Below, one piece after another: positions 29,329 to 38,678 of a DNA stretch of 64,000 bases (the first letter of the stretch is position 1; every line of letters starts with the position of its first letter). The stretch covers positions 1 through 64,000 of the forward strand of contig JAJDJJ010000004.1 of the NCBI GenBank assembly GCA_030267125.1, in the 5' to 3' direction. The notes below the pieces were generated by a model, which made no database searches, was not told the DNA's origin, and saw nothing but the letters and a program-made list of their open reading frames with translations. This DNA comes from Bacteroidales bacterium OttesenSCG-928-B11 (GTDB lineage Bacteria > Bacteroidota > Bacteroidia > Bacteroidales > WCHB1-69). The translations under genes were made by a program, and so were the position numbers.

Positions 29329-31227
29329 TTACGGTGTTAAGATCGGCAATGTGAATGAAAATGTTGCTCCTACCCCTTCCTCATTATTTTTAAAGAAAAG
29401 TTTTCCTCCATTTTTTTCGATTAAGTCGTTGGCTAACACCAGACCTACGCCTGTCCCCTTTTCTCCGGCAGTTCCTTTTTGCGTAAAATATCGTTGCTGG
29501 CTGAAAATTTCCGCAACTTTTTTTTCATCAATCCCAACACCTGAATCAATAACATTGATTTGCACATATCCATCGGTAATATATTGGGAGTTAACAATTA
29601 TTTCACCGTTTTCGGGTGTAAACTTTATCGCATTGTTGATCAGATTGATGAGTATGGAATTAATCGTTTCCGAATCGGCAAAAACATGCAGTTGTGGTTC
29701 CACCTGATTTTTCAAGCGAATCTTCTTATTTGCCAAACTGACATCAAGCGCCACCACAAGGTCTTGGATTTTTAGATACAGATTGAAATTTCCTGGTTCA
29801 ATCCGCATCAAATTCCCCCGCACTTTATTAACTTCAAACAGATTGGCGGACATATCCACAAGCGACTGCGCGCTTTCATTCAATTGTCCTGCCATTTTTT
29901 TCATCTTTTCAATGGGGAGATCTTCTGCCTGCATCAGTTCCGAATATGCTACAATCGGCAACACTAAATTTTTAATATCGTGCAAATTAGAGGCCATATA
30001 CCGGTCGTTTTGCACCATCATCTCCTGCGCCTTTTCGAGCATCATCTCCAGATTTTCCCGCAATTTTACATTTTTATCCACTTCATCGCTAAGATATTGC
30101 GTGTTAATTTTGATTCTATTTTTCAACACTCTATTAAAGAGATATATAACCATTAGAAGAAGAAGCAATGCAATGATTATAAATCCCAAAATTTTATTTG
30201 TTTTCTGATTATCATTGATGATTGTCGCACCGGCTGGGAGCATACGTTTGGCAATATCGTACTGCTCAAGGTTCTGCTTATTGAAAAACCACTCCTGTTT
30301 GATGGATGTGGAATCGACTCCATTTGCAAACGGCTGCTCCTCTTCGAGGTAAGCGGCCACTTTTTCGCCCAACAAAAATCCTTGTTTCTTCGGATCCGCC
30401 GCATAAGCACCGGTTGTATTTCCAATTTCGCTGATATCACCGACACTAAAAAGTGGTAATTCGCTATGTTTCCGAATAGTAGTTATCACTTCCCCCATTG
30501 GATAGTATTGATTATTGGCATCACAGCTAAAATCGCACGTCAGTATCAAGGCGTTTTCCGGAAGCGCCTCTACTTGTTTCACCAGTTGCTCTATATCGTT
30601 GGAGGTGTTAAATTGAAAATCAACATGAGGTGGTATTTCATTATTGTCTGCAATTTGTCTAAGAAAATCCTGTTTGAATGCCTCGCCGGCGACATCATGT
30701 CGAATGACGATGAAGAATTGCTCCGTTTCAGGGAATAATTGAAGCATTTCGTCAATCATTTCACCATGATCAAATATTTCTCGAAAGATAAAAATATCCT
30801 TGCTTTTCATCGCAACGGAGAGTTCCTGAGTCGTGGTAATATTAGCGGCAATGATTGGCGTATGGGCGATAAAAGGCAGGGAATCTTGCATGCGTATCAT
30901 GAAATTAAGCGCCGGATTACCAACAACAAACACAAGGTCATACGTTTTCTCGCCATATAAAAAAGTCAACAGATCGGCCACTTTCTTTTCTTCCGCGGAG
31001 TCGAAAATCCGGCGTTTTGTGTCGAGATACTCTAGATAAACATCATATTTATTGTTAAAAAGGTATCGTTTCACACCTTCTTCGAAATCCAAATTCCATG
31101 GTAAGGTATGGTGATATGAATTGAGTAACAGAATCTTCTTCGCTTCACTAAGCTGAGCATTTTCTTGAGCGATCAAAGAGCTCATAAGCAGAAGTATAAA
31201 TAAGATCGGCATCAAAGATCGCTTCAT
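29329..31227 (-). CDS. Sensor histidine kinase with periplasmic ABC-substrate-binding-like sensor domain
   Basis: Signal peptide, 'KKILLLNSYHHTLPWNLDFEEGVKRYL', one TM, 'MASNLHDIKNLVLPIVAYSELMQAE', HATPase 'INLINNAIKFTPENGEI...DSGVGI...GEKGTGVGLVLANDLIEKNGG'. Confidence 0.9.
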   Translation of the reverse strand: MKRSLMPILFILLLMSSLIAQENAQLSEAKKILLLNSYHHTLPWNLDFEEGVKRYLFNNKYDVYLEYLDTKRRIFDSAEEKKVADLLTFLYGEKTYDLVFVVGNPALNFMIRMQDSLPFIAHTPIIAANITTTQELSVAMKSKDIFIFREIFDHGEMIDEMLQLFPETEQFFIVIRHDVAGEAFKQDFLRQIADNNEIPPHVDFQFNTSNDIEQLVKQVEALPENALILTCDFSCDANNQYYPMGEVITTIRKHSELPLFSVGDISEIGNTTGAYAADPKKQGFLLGEKVAAYLEEEQPFANGVDSTSIKQEWFFNKQNLEQYDIAKRMLPAGATIINDNQKTNKILGFIIIALLLLLMVIYLFNRVLKNRIKINTQYLSDEVDKNVKLRENLEMMLEKAQEMMVQNDRYMASNLHDIKNLVLPIVAYSELMQAEDLPIEKMKKMAGQLNESAQSLVDMSANLFEVNKVRGNLMRIEPGNFNLYLKIQDLVVALDVSLANKKIRLKNQVEPQLHVFADSETINSILINLINNAIKFTPENGEIIVNSQYITDGYVQINVIDSGVGIDEKKVAEIFSQQRYFTQKGTAGEKGTGVGLVLANDLIEKNGGKLFFKNNEEGVGATFSFTLPILTP

Positions 31228-31349
31228 TTTAATTTTTACGGGTTTTTATTATTTTAATGTATTTTTAACATTTTTTCATTTGCTACTATTCGCAAAATCT
31301 CACAACCACCTACCGCATAACAGGAGACAAAAATACAATAATATATTAA

Positions 31350-32927
31350 TTAATCACTAACAGGTTCCGCTTCTTTATTACGCGTCACAGGCCGAATAAA
31401 AATATCTTCGATGGTTTGCGGACGATAGTAATTCAACCATCTGAAACCTTTCAATTTACGATCAGGCTCACCCACCGTTTCATCGGGATCGAGAGCACCA
31501 TCGGGAGCATTATAGAGTACCAGATCCTGAATTTCGCCCTTGTCAAATCTGATCCGCATTTCGCTGGTCACCGATGAATTGATCCCAATCAACCCTTTAG
31601 CTTCATCTTGAATGTAGTAGAAACACTCCGCATTGCCTACCACGTCAACCACTGTTAACTCTTTATCCACAATATGGCCTACGATAGAAACTCCTTTGAT
31701 CTGGTCAAATTCCGAATCATCGTAAATACCGGCGACAATAAAACCTGCCTTGATCAAATGCACCTCCATTTTGATTGAATCGATAATGTAGAAAATGATC
31801 GTATCTCCGGTGAGTTGGTATTCGTTCGACCAAATAACGGGATTATGGTACATGATCATCATGGAATCCTGCATAATATAGGAAATTGAGTCACAAGCAC
31901 CCTGCATATCATCCCTGAAAAATTTCACTTTGTTGTATCCTCTAAGAAGTTGCGGTTCTTGTAACGAGTCTATGTGTATTTTAAAGGTATCGGCATGAAA
32001 ATAGAGCGAATCCATCTTATCCACTAAAATCAACATGGCGCTATCCGTAACTGTCGATATCCCGCCATTTTCATAATATTCCGCATAGTTCCCTTTGATT
32101 ATGAAATCTTTGGCAGTATCGATAATTACAATATTATTCCAACCAATGCCCAGTCCGGTATTTTTGTCATAATAGATAGAGTCGCCATAAACCAGCTGCG
32201 CGTCATTCAGCAGTTCTACGCTATCAACCAGTAAGGCATTATCTGTTTTTGTCTCATACCATCCAGAGTTGGTGAATATTTCATTATCCTCAGAGATCAG
32301 ATGCGTACGCGAGACAAAGTAGACCACCTCGGTTTCCGTGTTGAACATAAGGGAATCACAAGTCATGGTATAGGTTTCATTCACAAGCAATACATCATCT
32401 TGCAATAAGATCTGATTATCTTTCGTATAATAAATTCCTTTCATGCTCGTAAGCGTGTTTTCTTTATTGACGGTTTTCCCGCCGGTGAGGTAGTAGGCAG
32501 CATCGGTATTAAGGTCATAAATAAGGCTGTCGGTATAGAGTGTGGCGGTATTGTCTTGCAGCCTCACTTGCTTATCTATAGAAGCGCGTCGAAGATTTCC
32601 ATCATAAAAAACATGTTTGCCATAGAGCGTAACGGAATCATTAATATATATTGTCACTTGTTTACCGAACGCTTCCATACTGTTATCGCCTTCATATTGA
32701 TAAGCGCTGTCGCAATAACCAATCGTACCTTCATGTTCAAACTTCACATTGCCAATCATTTTACGAACACCCGGAAAGTTATCTTCATCCCCTATACTCA
32801 CATCGGCCTCATAATAGATTTTTTTAGGCTGCGATTTTTTATCTTCCTGGGCAATAGCATTAAGACTGACACTACAAAGCAGTATCATCCATAAAAAAGA
32901 AAATAGCAAAAAGGAATTATTCTTCAT
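31350..32927 (-). CDS. OstA-like (LptD N-terminal/OstA_2) LPS-transport-associated protein
   Basis: Start set to MKNNSFLLFSFLWMILLCSVSLNAIAQ (signal peptide); 'YYEADVSIGDEDNFPGVRKMIGNVKFEHEGTIGYCDSAYQYEGDNSMEAFGKQVTIYINDSVTLYGKHVFYDG'. Confidence 0.85.
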   Translation of the reverse strand: MKNNSFLLFSFLWMILLCSVSLNAIAQEDKKSQPKKIYYEADVSIGDEDNFPGVRKMIGNVKFEHEGTIGYCDSAYQYEGDNSMEAFGKQVTIYINDSVTLYGKHVFYDGNLRRASIDKQVRLQDNTATLYTDSLIYDLNTDAAYYLTGGKTVNKENTLTSMKGIYYTKDNQILLQDDVLLVNETYTMTCDSLMFNTETEVVYFVSRTHLISEDNEIFTNSGWYETKTDNALLVDSVELLNDAQLVYGDSIYYDKNTGLGIGWNNIVIIDTAKDFIIKGNYAEYYENGGISTVTDSAMLILVDKMDSLYFHADTFKIHIDSLQEPQLLRGYNKVKFFRDDMQGACDSISYIMQDSMMIMYHNPVIWSNEYQLTGDTIIFYIIDSIKMEVHLIKAGFIVAGIYDDSEFDQIKGVSIVGHIVDKELTVVDVVGNAECFYYIQDEAKGLIGINSSVTSEMRIRFDKGEIQDLVLYNAPDGALDPDETVGEPDRKLKGFRWLNYYRPQTIEDIFIRPVTRNKEAEPVSD

Positions 32928-33606
32928 CAAAATCGTCAATAGAAACTGACTCGCCGTTGATTTTAACAATTTTATCTTTTTCGTAAGTGTGTACCTTTTC
33001 CACTTCCCCGTTAGGCAAATAGAATGTGTCATCGCCATCTTTAATGTTATCCGTATAATGAGTGATGCGGTATAGGTTACCCGCTTGATCGTACGCGGTA
33101 ACGATACCGTTCCCATTTTCAAAATCACCTTCTCCTACCATAAATCCCCGTTCGTCATAATACTCCCATTTCCCGTCAAAATTCCCATCCTTGAAAGCGC
33201 CTTTTTCCTTAACCATATCCCGGTCGTGCCAAGTGGTGTAAGGCCCATTTTTCACACCATCAACGTAATGGGTTTCAATCACTTTAAAACCTTTAAGGTC
33301 AAAAATCGTTTCAGCGCCTTGTTGAATATCGTTCACATAACTCGCCTCAGTCTCCAAATTTCCGTTAAAGAAATAGCGGTACAGTTTTCCATTTTTCTTT
33401 CCATTATTCATCTCTACCTCCAAATACGGTCTTGTTCTACAGTTTTCATAATAAAGGGCTTTACCATGCTCTTTACCAAACCGGTAGCTTACCTCGGATT
33501 TCAGACACCCATTTGCGTCATACTCTTTTTCTATTTTCGTACACGAAGTGACGAATAATAAAGCGATAATAATAAGGGTTAAAAGTCGAAAATTTCTAAT
33601 TGCCAT
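32917..33606 (-). CDS. YwqK/MORN-variant repeat lipoprotein
   Basis: Lipobox 'LFVTSCTKIEKEYDANG'; repeats 'KNGKLYRYFFNGNLETEASYVNDIQQG', 'KNGPYTTWHDRDMVKEKGAFKDGNFDGKWEYYDERG'. Confidence 0.85.
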   Translation of the reverse strand: MAIRNFRLLTLIIIALLFVTSCTKIEKEYDANGCLKSEVSYRFGKEHGKALYYENCRTRPYLEVEMNNGKKNGKLYRYFFNGNLETEASYVNDIQQGAETIFDLKGFKVIETHYVDGVKNGPYTTWHDRDMVKEKGAFKDGNFDGKWEYYDERGFMVGEGDFENGNGIVTAYDQAGNLYRITHYTDNIKDGDDTFYLPNGEVEKVHTYEKDKIVKINGESVSIDDFDEE

Positions 33607-33829
33607 CGTTATTTTTTTAAAGATGCAAAAGTAAGGAATTAATGATTAATGGGTGTTGGATTTATGATCAATCTGCTAAAAAACTATCATCGAAAGAAAT
33701 TTAAACAGACTCATAGATAAAGAAAGAGTATTTTTGCCACAAAATTATATTAAGGCACGTTATTGGCGCGAAATTAACACTTGCCAGCACACTTATCGTT
33801 ACAATTAACAATTTAAACATGAGTCAGAG

Positions 33830-35437
33830 ATGGAAAATGAGATGAGAAAAAAAGTGGATTTTTTGGTAATCGGCTCCGGCATCGCGGGTCTTTGTTTTGC
33901 ACTGAAAGCGGCCAATTACGGCAATGTATGCGTGGTGACAAAGGCAAAAATAGACGATACGGCGACAAAATACGCACAGGGTGGAATCGCCGCTGTCATC
34001 TACAATCCAGATACTTACGAAAAACACATTGAGGACACCATGGTTGCCGGCGACGAGCTTTCCGACCGTCGGATTGTGGAGATCACCATCCGCGAATCCA
34101 CCGAACGAGTAATGGAGTTAGTGAGATGGGGTGTCAATTTTGACAAGACCAAATCGGGAAAATTTGCGTTGGCTAAAGAGGGCGGCCATTCGGAGTTTCG
34201 TGTCTTGCACCACAAAGATGTCACCGGTTTGGAGATTGAGCAGAAGCTGATTATGGCTGTACAAAAGCATCCGAATATCGAAATATTAGAAGAACAGCTG
34301 GCGGTAGAGATCATCACGCAGCACCATCTTGGCGAGGAAGTCAACCGCCGCACTCCCGGGAAGACGTGTTTCGGCGCATACGTTTATTCTCCCTGCTCCC
34401 AAAAAGTCAGCACCATTCTTTCCAAAGTAACGATGATGGCTTCCGGCGGCATCGGCAGCGTTTATAGCAACACCACCAACCCGATGGTGGCCACCGGAGA
34501 TGGTATCGCCATGGTTTACCGGGCGAAGGGCGAAGTGCGCGGCATGGAATTTGTCCAATTTCACCCCACCTCCTTGTACAACCCCAAAGAGTCTCCTTCT
34601 TTTTTGATCACGGAAGCGTTGCGGGGAGCGGGTGCAATCCTGAAAGATCACAACGGCGAGTTTTTCATGGAAAAATACGATCCGCGCGGCTCACTGGCAC
34701 CCCGCGATATCGTAGCCCGCGCCATCGATACCGAGATGAAAATCAGCGGTAAAGAGTGTGTCTTTTTAGATGCCACATCAGTCAAAAAAAATGAAATCTT
34801 CAATCATTTCCCCAATATTTACGCCAAATGTTTAAGTATTGGTGTCGATATCACCAAAGATATGATTCCCGTGGTGCCGGCGGCCCACTACTCTTGCGGC
34901 GGAATCACCACCGATGAATGGGGACAAACAACAATCGGCAATCTTTACGCTTCGGGAGAATGCGCCTCCACAGGATTACACGGCGCCAATCGGTTAGCGT
35001 CCAACTCCTTGTTAGAGGCGTTAGTTTTCTCTCACCGCGCTTGTGTTAAGGCGGTGGAAACATTGGAAAAGATCGACTATTGCGAAGCTGTTCCCGAATG
35101 GGACAGCGAAGGCACTGTCTCCAACGAAGAGATGGTGCTGATCACTTCATCTAAAAAAGAGGTGCAAACGATCATGTCGAACTACGTCGGCATTGTACGT
35201 TCAAATCTCCGGCTAAAACGAGCTTTTGACCGATTAGAGATTATCTACCGTGAAACGGAAGAGTTATACAAAAAATCCAAAGTGACTCCCGAAATCTGCG
35301 AATTACGCAATATGATTAACGTGAGTTATATCATCATCAAGAACGCTATGGAGCGCCATGAAAGCCGCGGTTTGCACTACTCGCTCGACTACCCGGGACA
35401 CAAAGAACGGGATCAACGAGTGGAAGACGGGCTTTAA
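33830..35437 (+). CDS. nadB: L-aspartate oxidase
   Basis: 'DFLVIGSGIAGLCFALKAANYG', 'KYAQGGIAAV', 'GGHSEFRVLHHKDVTGLEIE', 'AAHYSCGGITTDEWGQT', 'GLHGANRLASNSLLEALVF'. Confidence 0.96.
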   Translation: MENEMRKKVDFLVIGSGIAGLCFALKAANYGNVCVVTKAKIDDTATKYAQGGIAAVIYNPDTYEKHIEDTMVAGDELSDRRIVEITIRESTERVMELVRWGVNFDKTKSGKFALAKEGGHSEFRVLHHKDVTGLEIEQKLIMAVQKHPNIEILEEQLAVEIITQHHLGEEVNRRTPGKTCFGAYVYSPCSQKVSTILSKVTMMASGGIGSVYSNTTNPMVATGDGIAMVYRAKGEVRGMEFVQFHPTSLYNPKESPSFLITEALRGAGAILKDHNGEFFMEKYDPRGSLAPRDIVARAIDTEMKISGKECVFLDATSVKKNEIFNHFPNIYAKCLSIGVDITKDMIPVVPAAHYSCGGITTDEWGQTTIGNLYASGECASTGLHGANRLASNSLLEALVFSHRACVKAVETLEKIDYCEAVPEWDSEGTVSNEEMVLITSSKKEVQTIMSNYVGIVRSNLRLKRAFDRLEIIYRETEELYKKSKVTPEICELRNMINVSYIIIKNAMERHESRGLHYSLDYPGHKERDQRVEDGL

Positions 35438-35515
35438 AAAACAGTACGGCTATTCCTATAAACTGTAATACCAAAACAAAGCCTTAACCCTCTAAACATT
35501 CAAACACCAAACCTT

Positions 35516-36262
35516 ATGTCTTTGTCCAAAAAACAAATTGCGAATATCAAACAGCTGCACCAGAAGAAATTCAGGGAATTGTCGGGATTATTTATTGTGG
35601 AAGGCGAGAAATCGGTCAGCGAAGTCATGAAGAGTAACTGGGAAATCGCAAGCCTCTATGCGGTTCCTGAGTGGGTGGAGCGGCATTCGATGCTTTTGGC
35701 CAATTTCGTCCACTACACTGTTTCGCAGGAGGAGTTGGAACGGATCAGCTGCCTCAGAACGCCACAAGAGGTGATAGCCGTTGTGCGGAAAATAGAGGCC
35801 GGGAGCAGCGACATCGACACGACATCGCCCCTCCTGATCTTAGATGGCATCCGGGATCCGGGCAATATGGGCACGATTATCCGCACCGCCGACTGGTTCG
35901 GTATCGCGCAAATCTTGTGTAGCGAAGATTCCGTAGAGCTTACCAATCCCAAGGTGATTCAAGCCACAATGGGATCATTCCTGCGCGTGAAAGTTGTTCA
36001 TGGAAATATCGTCGACTTTCTGAACAATCTTTCTCCAAAGCAGAATGTTTACGGCACATTTATGGAAGGCAAGCCGATACAAGAGGTGGTTTTCAATCCT
36101 ACCGACATCGTCATCATCGGCAACGAAGGAAAGGGTATTTCGGAGAATGTAACTCCGCTAATCTCCGAAAGGATCACCATCCCCCACCCCGCCAACCGGG
36201 AAACCGAATCGCTAAATGCTTCGATCGCCGCAGGAATTGTATTATACGAATTGGGAAAATAG
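35516..36262 (+). CDS. TrmH/SpoU-family RNA 2'-O-methyltransferase
   Basis: 'LLILDGIRDPGNMGTIIRTADWFGI', 'DIVIIGNEGKGISENV', 'IPHPANRETESLNASIAAGIVLYEL'. Confidence 0.95.
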   Translation: MSLSKKQIANIKQLHQKKFRELSGLFIVEGEKSVSEVMKSNWEIASLYAVPEWVERHSMLLANFVHYTVSQEELERISCLRTPQEVIAVVRKIEAGSSDIDTTSPLLILDGIRDPGNMGTIIRTADWFGIAQILCSEDSVELTNPKVIQATMGSFLRVKVVHGNIVDFLNNLSPKQNVYGTFMEGKPIQEVVFNPTDIVIIGNEGKGISENVTPLISERITIPHPANRETESLNASIAAGIVLYELGK

Positions 36263-36317
36263 CACCCGGATTTTCATTATCTTTGCCATCGTTTTGCATC
36301 GTAATTTTTTGTATTCC

Positions 36318-37115
36318 ATGGGGGAAATCACTACATATCTATCTGTCAATTTGATAAACAGAAATTTTAAAGGGGCGCTGTTGAAAGACATCTTCCACAT
36401 CCAGCTCTATTTAGGAGTCATATTGATTCCTTTTATTTGCTACCTGTCAGATCTCCCCGCCAAATACTATTTCCTATCTATTTTAACGTATTATGCGCTC
36501 GTCATCCTTGTTGATTTTATCTTTTTCCACAAAAAAAGAAAACATGAGAACCGGATTTTGGGCAAACTTTATTTTTCGGAATACGGCATCCATGTCAAAT
36601 GGCCAGAGCAGGAAGATATCATAACGTATGACTATGAGGATGTCTTGCAGATTTCAATCAAATATTACGCCAGCAAAGGAGCGTCGCCGTTCAATCCTTT
36701 CTCCGTCTTTTCGCAAAGCGCTGCTTTAAATACGATCAGTTTCACACATAACAACAATTTCTATTATTTCCATTTCATATCATACGACCCCAAAGATTAT
36801 GACAAATTTTTCCATCTGACACGGAAAATCATCCCTGAAAACGTTAACACTAAACTATACTCGCGCAGCAACCTTGCCGTGAACAGGGTAAGCGGTCAAT
36901 TGTTATGCACTCCCAGTCACTCTTTCGGGGAAGTACTGAGAAAATACCGGGAGGATTCGTCTCGATTAGAGATCGCTTTGTTATTAATTTCCGCGCTATC
37001 GCTACTTGTCCTCACTATCTACCTCACCGTGATAGCGAACTTTTTTTTAGCTTTTTTCGCTTTAGGTCTAATGCTCCCTGCTTTTTACCTAACATTTTAC
37101 AAGAGATACTCGTGA
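36318..37115 (+). CDS. Membrane protein with YcxB-like features
   Basis: Start set to MGEITTYLSVNL after a TATCTTTG box at 36278-36285; two TM regions. Confidence 0.6.
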   Translation: MGEITTYLSVNLINRNFKGALLKDIFHIQLYLGVILIPFICYLSDLPAKYYFLSILTYYALVILVDFIFFHKKRKHENRILGKLYFSEYGIHVKWPEQEDIITYDYEDVLQISIKYYASKGASPFNPFSVFSQSAALNTISFTHNNNFYYFHFISYDPKDYDKFFHLTRKIIPENVNTKLYSRSNLAVNRVSGQLLCTPSHSFGEVLRKYREDSSRLEIALLLISALSLLVLTIYLTVIANFFLAFFALGLMLPAFYLTFYKRYS

Positions 37116-37257
37116 GGGATAAAAAACAAGAAGAGGAGAACGTGACAAGACAGTGAGGGAAATATTGTGGGGATAAAATAAAATTCATTTTAGTGCTACT
37201 TGCAGTAAAAGAAATCCATTGCTATTTTTCACTATTTTTGCGTTACGAAAAAAAACG

Positions 37258-38598
37258 ATGATGAAAAAGACTACCATTCTACTGCTTAACCTCCTGTTGT
37301 TAGGCCAGCTCTTTGCACAGAGCCAATCCACGCAAGTATACCAATTTTTTATCGATGACAACATTGCGAAACCGGCACTCCGCAAAACGGAAAAGGCGGT
37401 CGAGAAAGCCGAGGAACTCAAGTCTGATTTGATCATCTTGAAGCTGAATACTTTCGGCGGAGAGTTGGAAGCAGCGGAGAAGATTAGGACTTTGCTTTTA
37501 GAGTGTCCGATCCCTGTTTACGTGTTGATTGATCCGAACGCCGCGTCAGCAGGTGCGCTTATCTCCATCGCCTGCGACAGCATCTATATGGTGCCCGGCG
37601 CAACCATTGGAGCAGCTTCTGTTGTGGATCAAGAGGGTACGGTCATGCCCGACAAATACCAATCTTATATGCGAGGCATGATGCGTTCCACTGCCGAACA
37701 GCAGGGGCGCGACCCGCTCATCGCCGAAGCAATGGTCGATCCCGACACCTACATACCCGGCATTATCGATTCCGGCAAAGTACTTACTTTCACCACGCAA
37801 GAAGCAGTTAAGTACGGCTATTGCGAAGGCGTGGTAAATAACGAAAAAGAGCTGATGGAGCACGCCGGTATCACCGACTACGAAATCACGGAACAGACTT
37901 TCTCCTGGACGGATAAATTAATCGCCTTTCTAATTAACCCGGCCATCAGCGGCCTCCTGATCATGCTTATCATCGGCGGCATCTATTTCGAACTGCAAAG
38001 TCCGGGTATCGGATTCCCGCTGGTAGTGGCGATACTCGGCGCACTGCTCTACTTCATGCCGCTCTACATCGAAGGTCTTGCCGCCCACTGGGAGATCCTG
38101 CTCTTTATCATCGGCGTGGGTTTGCTTGTCGTCGAGATCTTCGTCTTGCCCGGTTTCGGTATTGCCGGAATATCCGGCATCGTACTAATTGTCGGTTCGT
38201 TAGTATTGGCGATGGTCTTCAACATTGGTTTTGATTTTAGCTTCGTCCCTCCGGCTGAAGTACCTAAAAAACTGTTCATCGTTGTCACAGCCGCGATCTG
38301 CGGATTTTTACTTTCTCTTTGGCTGGCAAAAAAAGTGCTGCTGATGGATACCCGTTTCGGATCGTTGGCACTCAAGACGAACTTGGATACCGACGAGGGA
38401 TTTGTCTCCGCCGACATGACGCTTGCCAACCTTATCGGAAAGGAAGGTGTTGCAATAACCCCACTACGCCCCGCCGGAAAAGTGGAGATCGACGGCGAAA
38501 TTTACGACGCTGTGGCATCCCTCGGTTTCATCAACCAAAACAGCAAGGTTACGATAACGCAGTTTGAGAATGCGCAACTTGTTGTGGAACGGGTATAA
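37258..38598 (+). CDS. NfeD family / ClpP-class membrane serine protease
   Basis: 'DLIILKLNTFGGELEAAEKIRTLLLECPIPVYVLIDPNAASAGALISIACDSIYMVPGATIGAASVV' plus TM and C-terminal OB-like domain. Confidence 0.92.
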   Translation: MMKKTTILLLNLLLLGQLFAQSQSTQVYQFFIDDNIAKPALRKTEKAVEKAEELKSDLIILKLNTFGGELEAAEKIRTLLLECPIPVYVLIDPNAASAGALISIACDSIYMVPGATIGAASVVDQEGTVMPDKYQSYMRGMMRSTAEQQGRDPLIAEAMVDPDTYIPGIIDSGKVLTFTTQEAVKYGYCEGVVNNEKELMEHAGITDYEITEQTFSWTDKLIAFLINPAISGLLIMLIIGGIYFELQSPGIGFPLVVAILGALLYFMPLYIEGLAAHWEILLFIIGVGLLVVEIFVLPGFGIAGISGIVLIVGSLVLAMVFNIGFDFSFVPPAEVPKKLFIVVTAAICGFLLSLWLAKKVLLMDTRFGSLALKTNLDTDEGFVSADMTLANLIGKEGVAITPLRPAGKVEIDGEIYDAVASLGFINQNSKVTITQFENAQLVVERV

Positions 38599-38678
38599 CA
38601 AACAACAATTAGCGAGCGGAAACAGAAGGATTAGACAGGGGGGATTCGGCTTCTTTAAAACAGCAAACAACAATAATC

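Noticed and set aside
32917-33128. N-terminal extension of the OstA-like ORF (MILKMGTVSLPRTIKR...)
   Set aside because: Overlaps the YwqK gene in another frame; a signal peptide starts at MKNNSFLLF (32927).
32917-33606. Toxin-antitoxin system because YwqK proteins are often labelled antitoxin
   Set aside because: No toxin partner nearby; the label is an annotation artefact for MORN-type repeats.
36216-36317. Upstream start of the YcxB-like ORF inside the SpoU methyltransferase gene
   Set aside because: A TATCTTTG box at 36278-36285 followed by MGEITTYLSVNL at 36318 is a better start.
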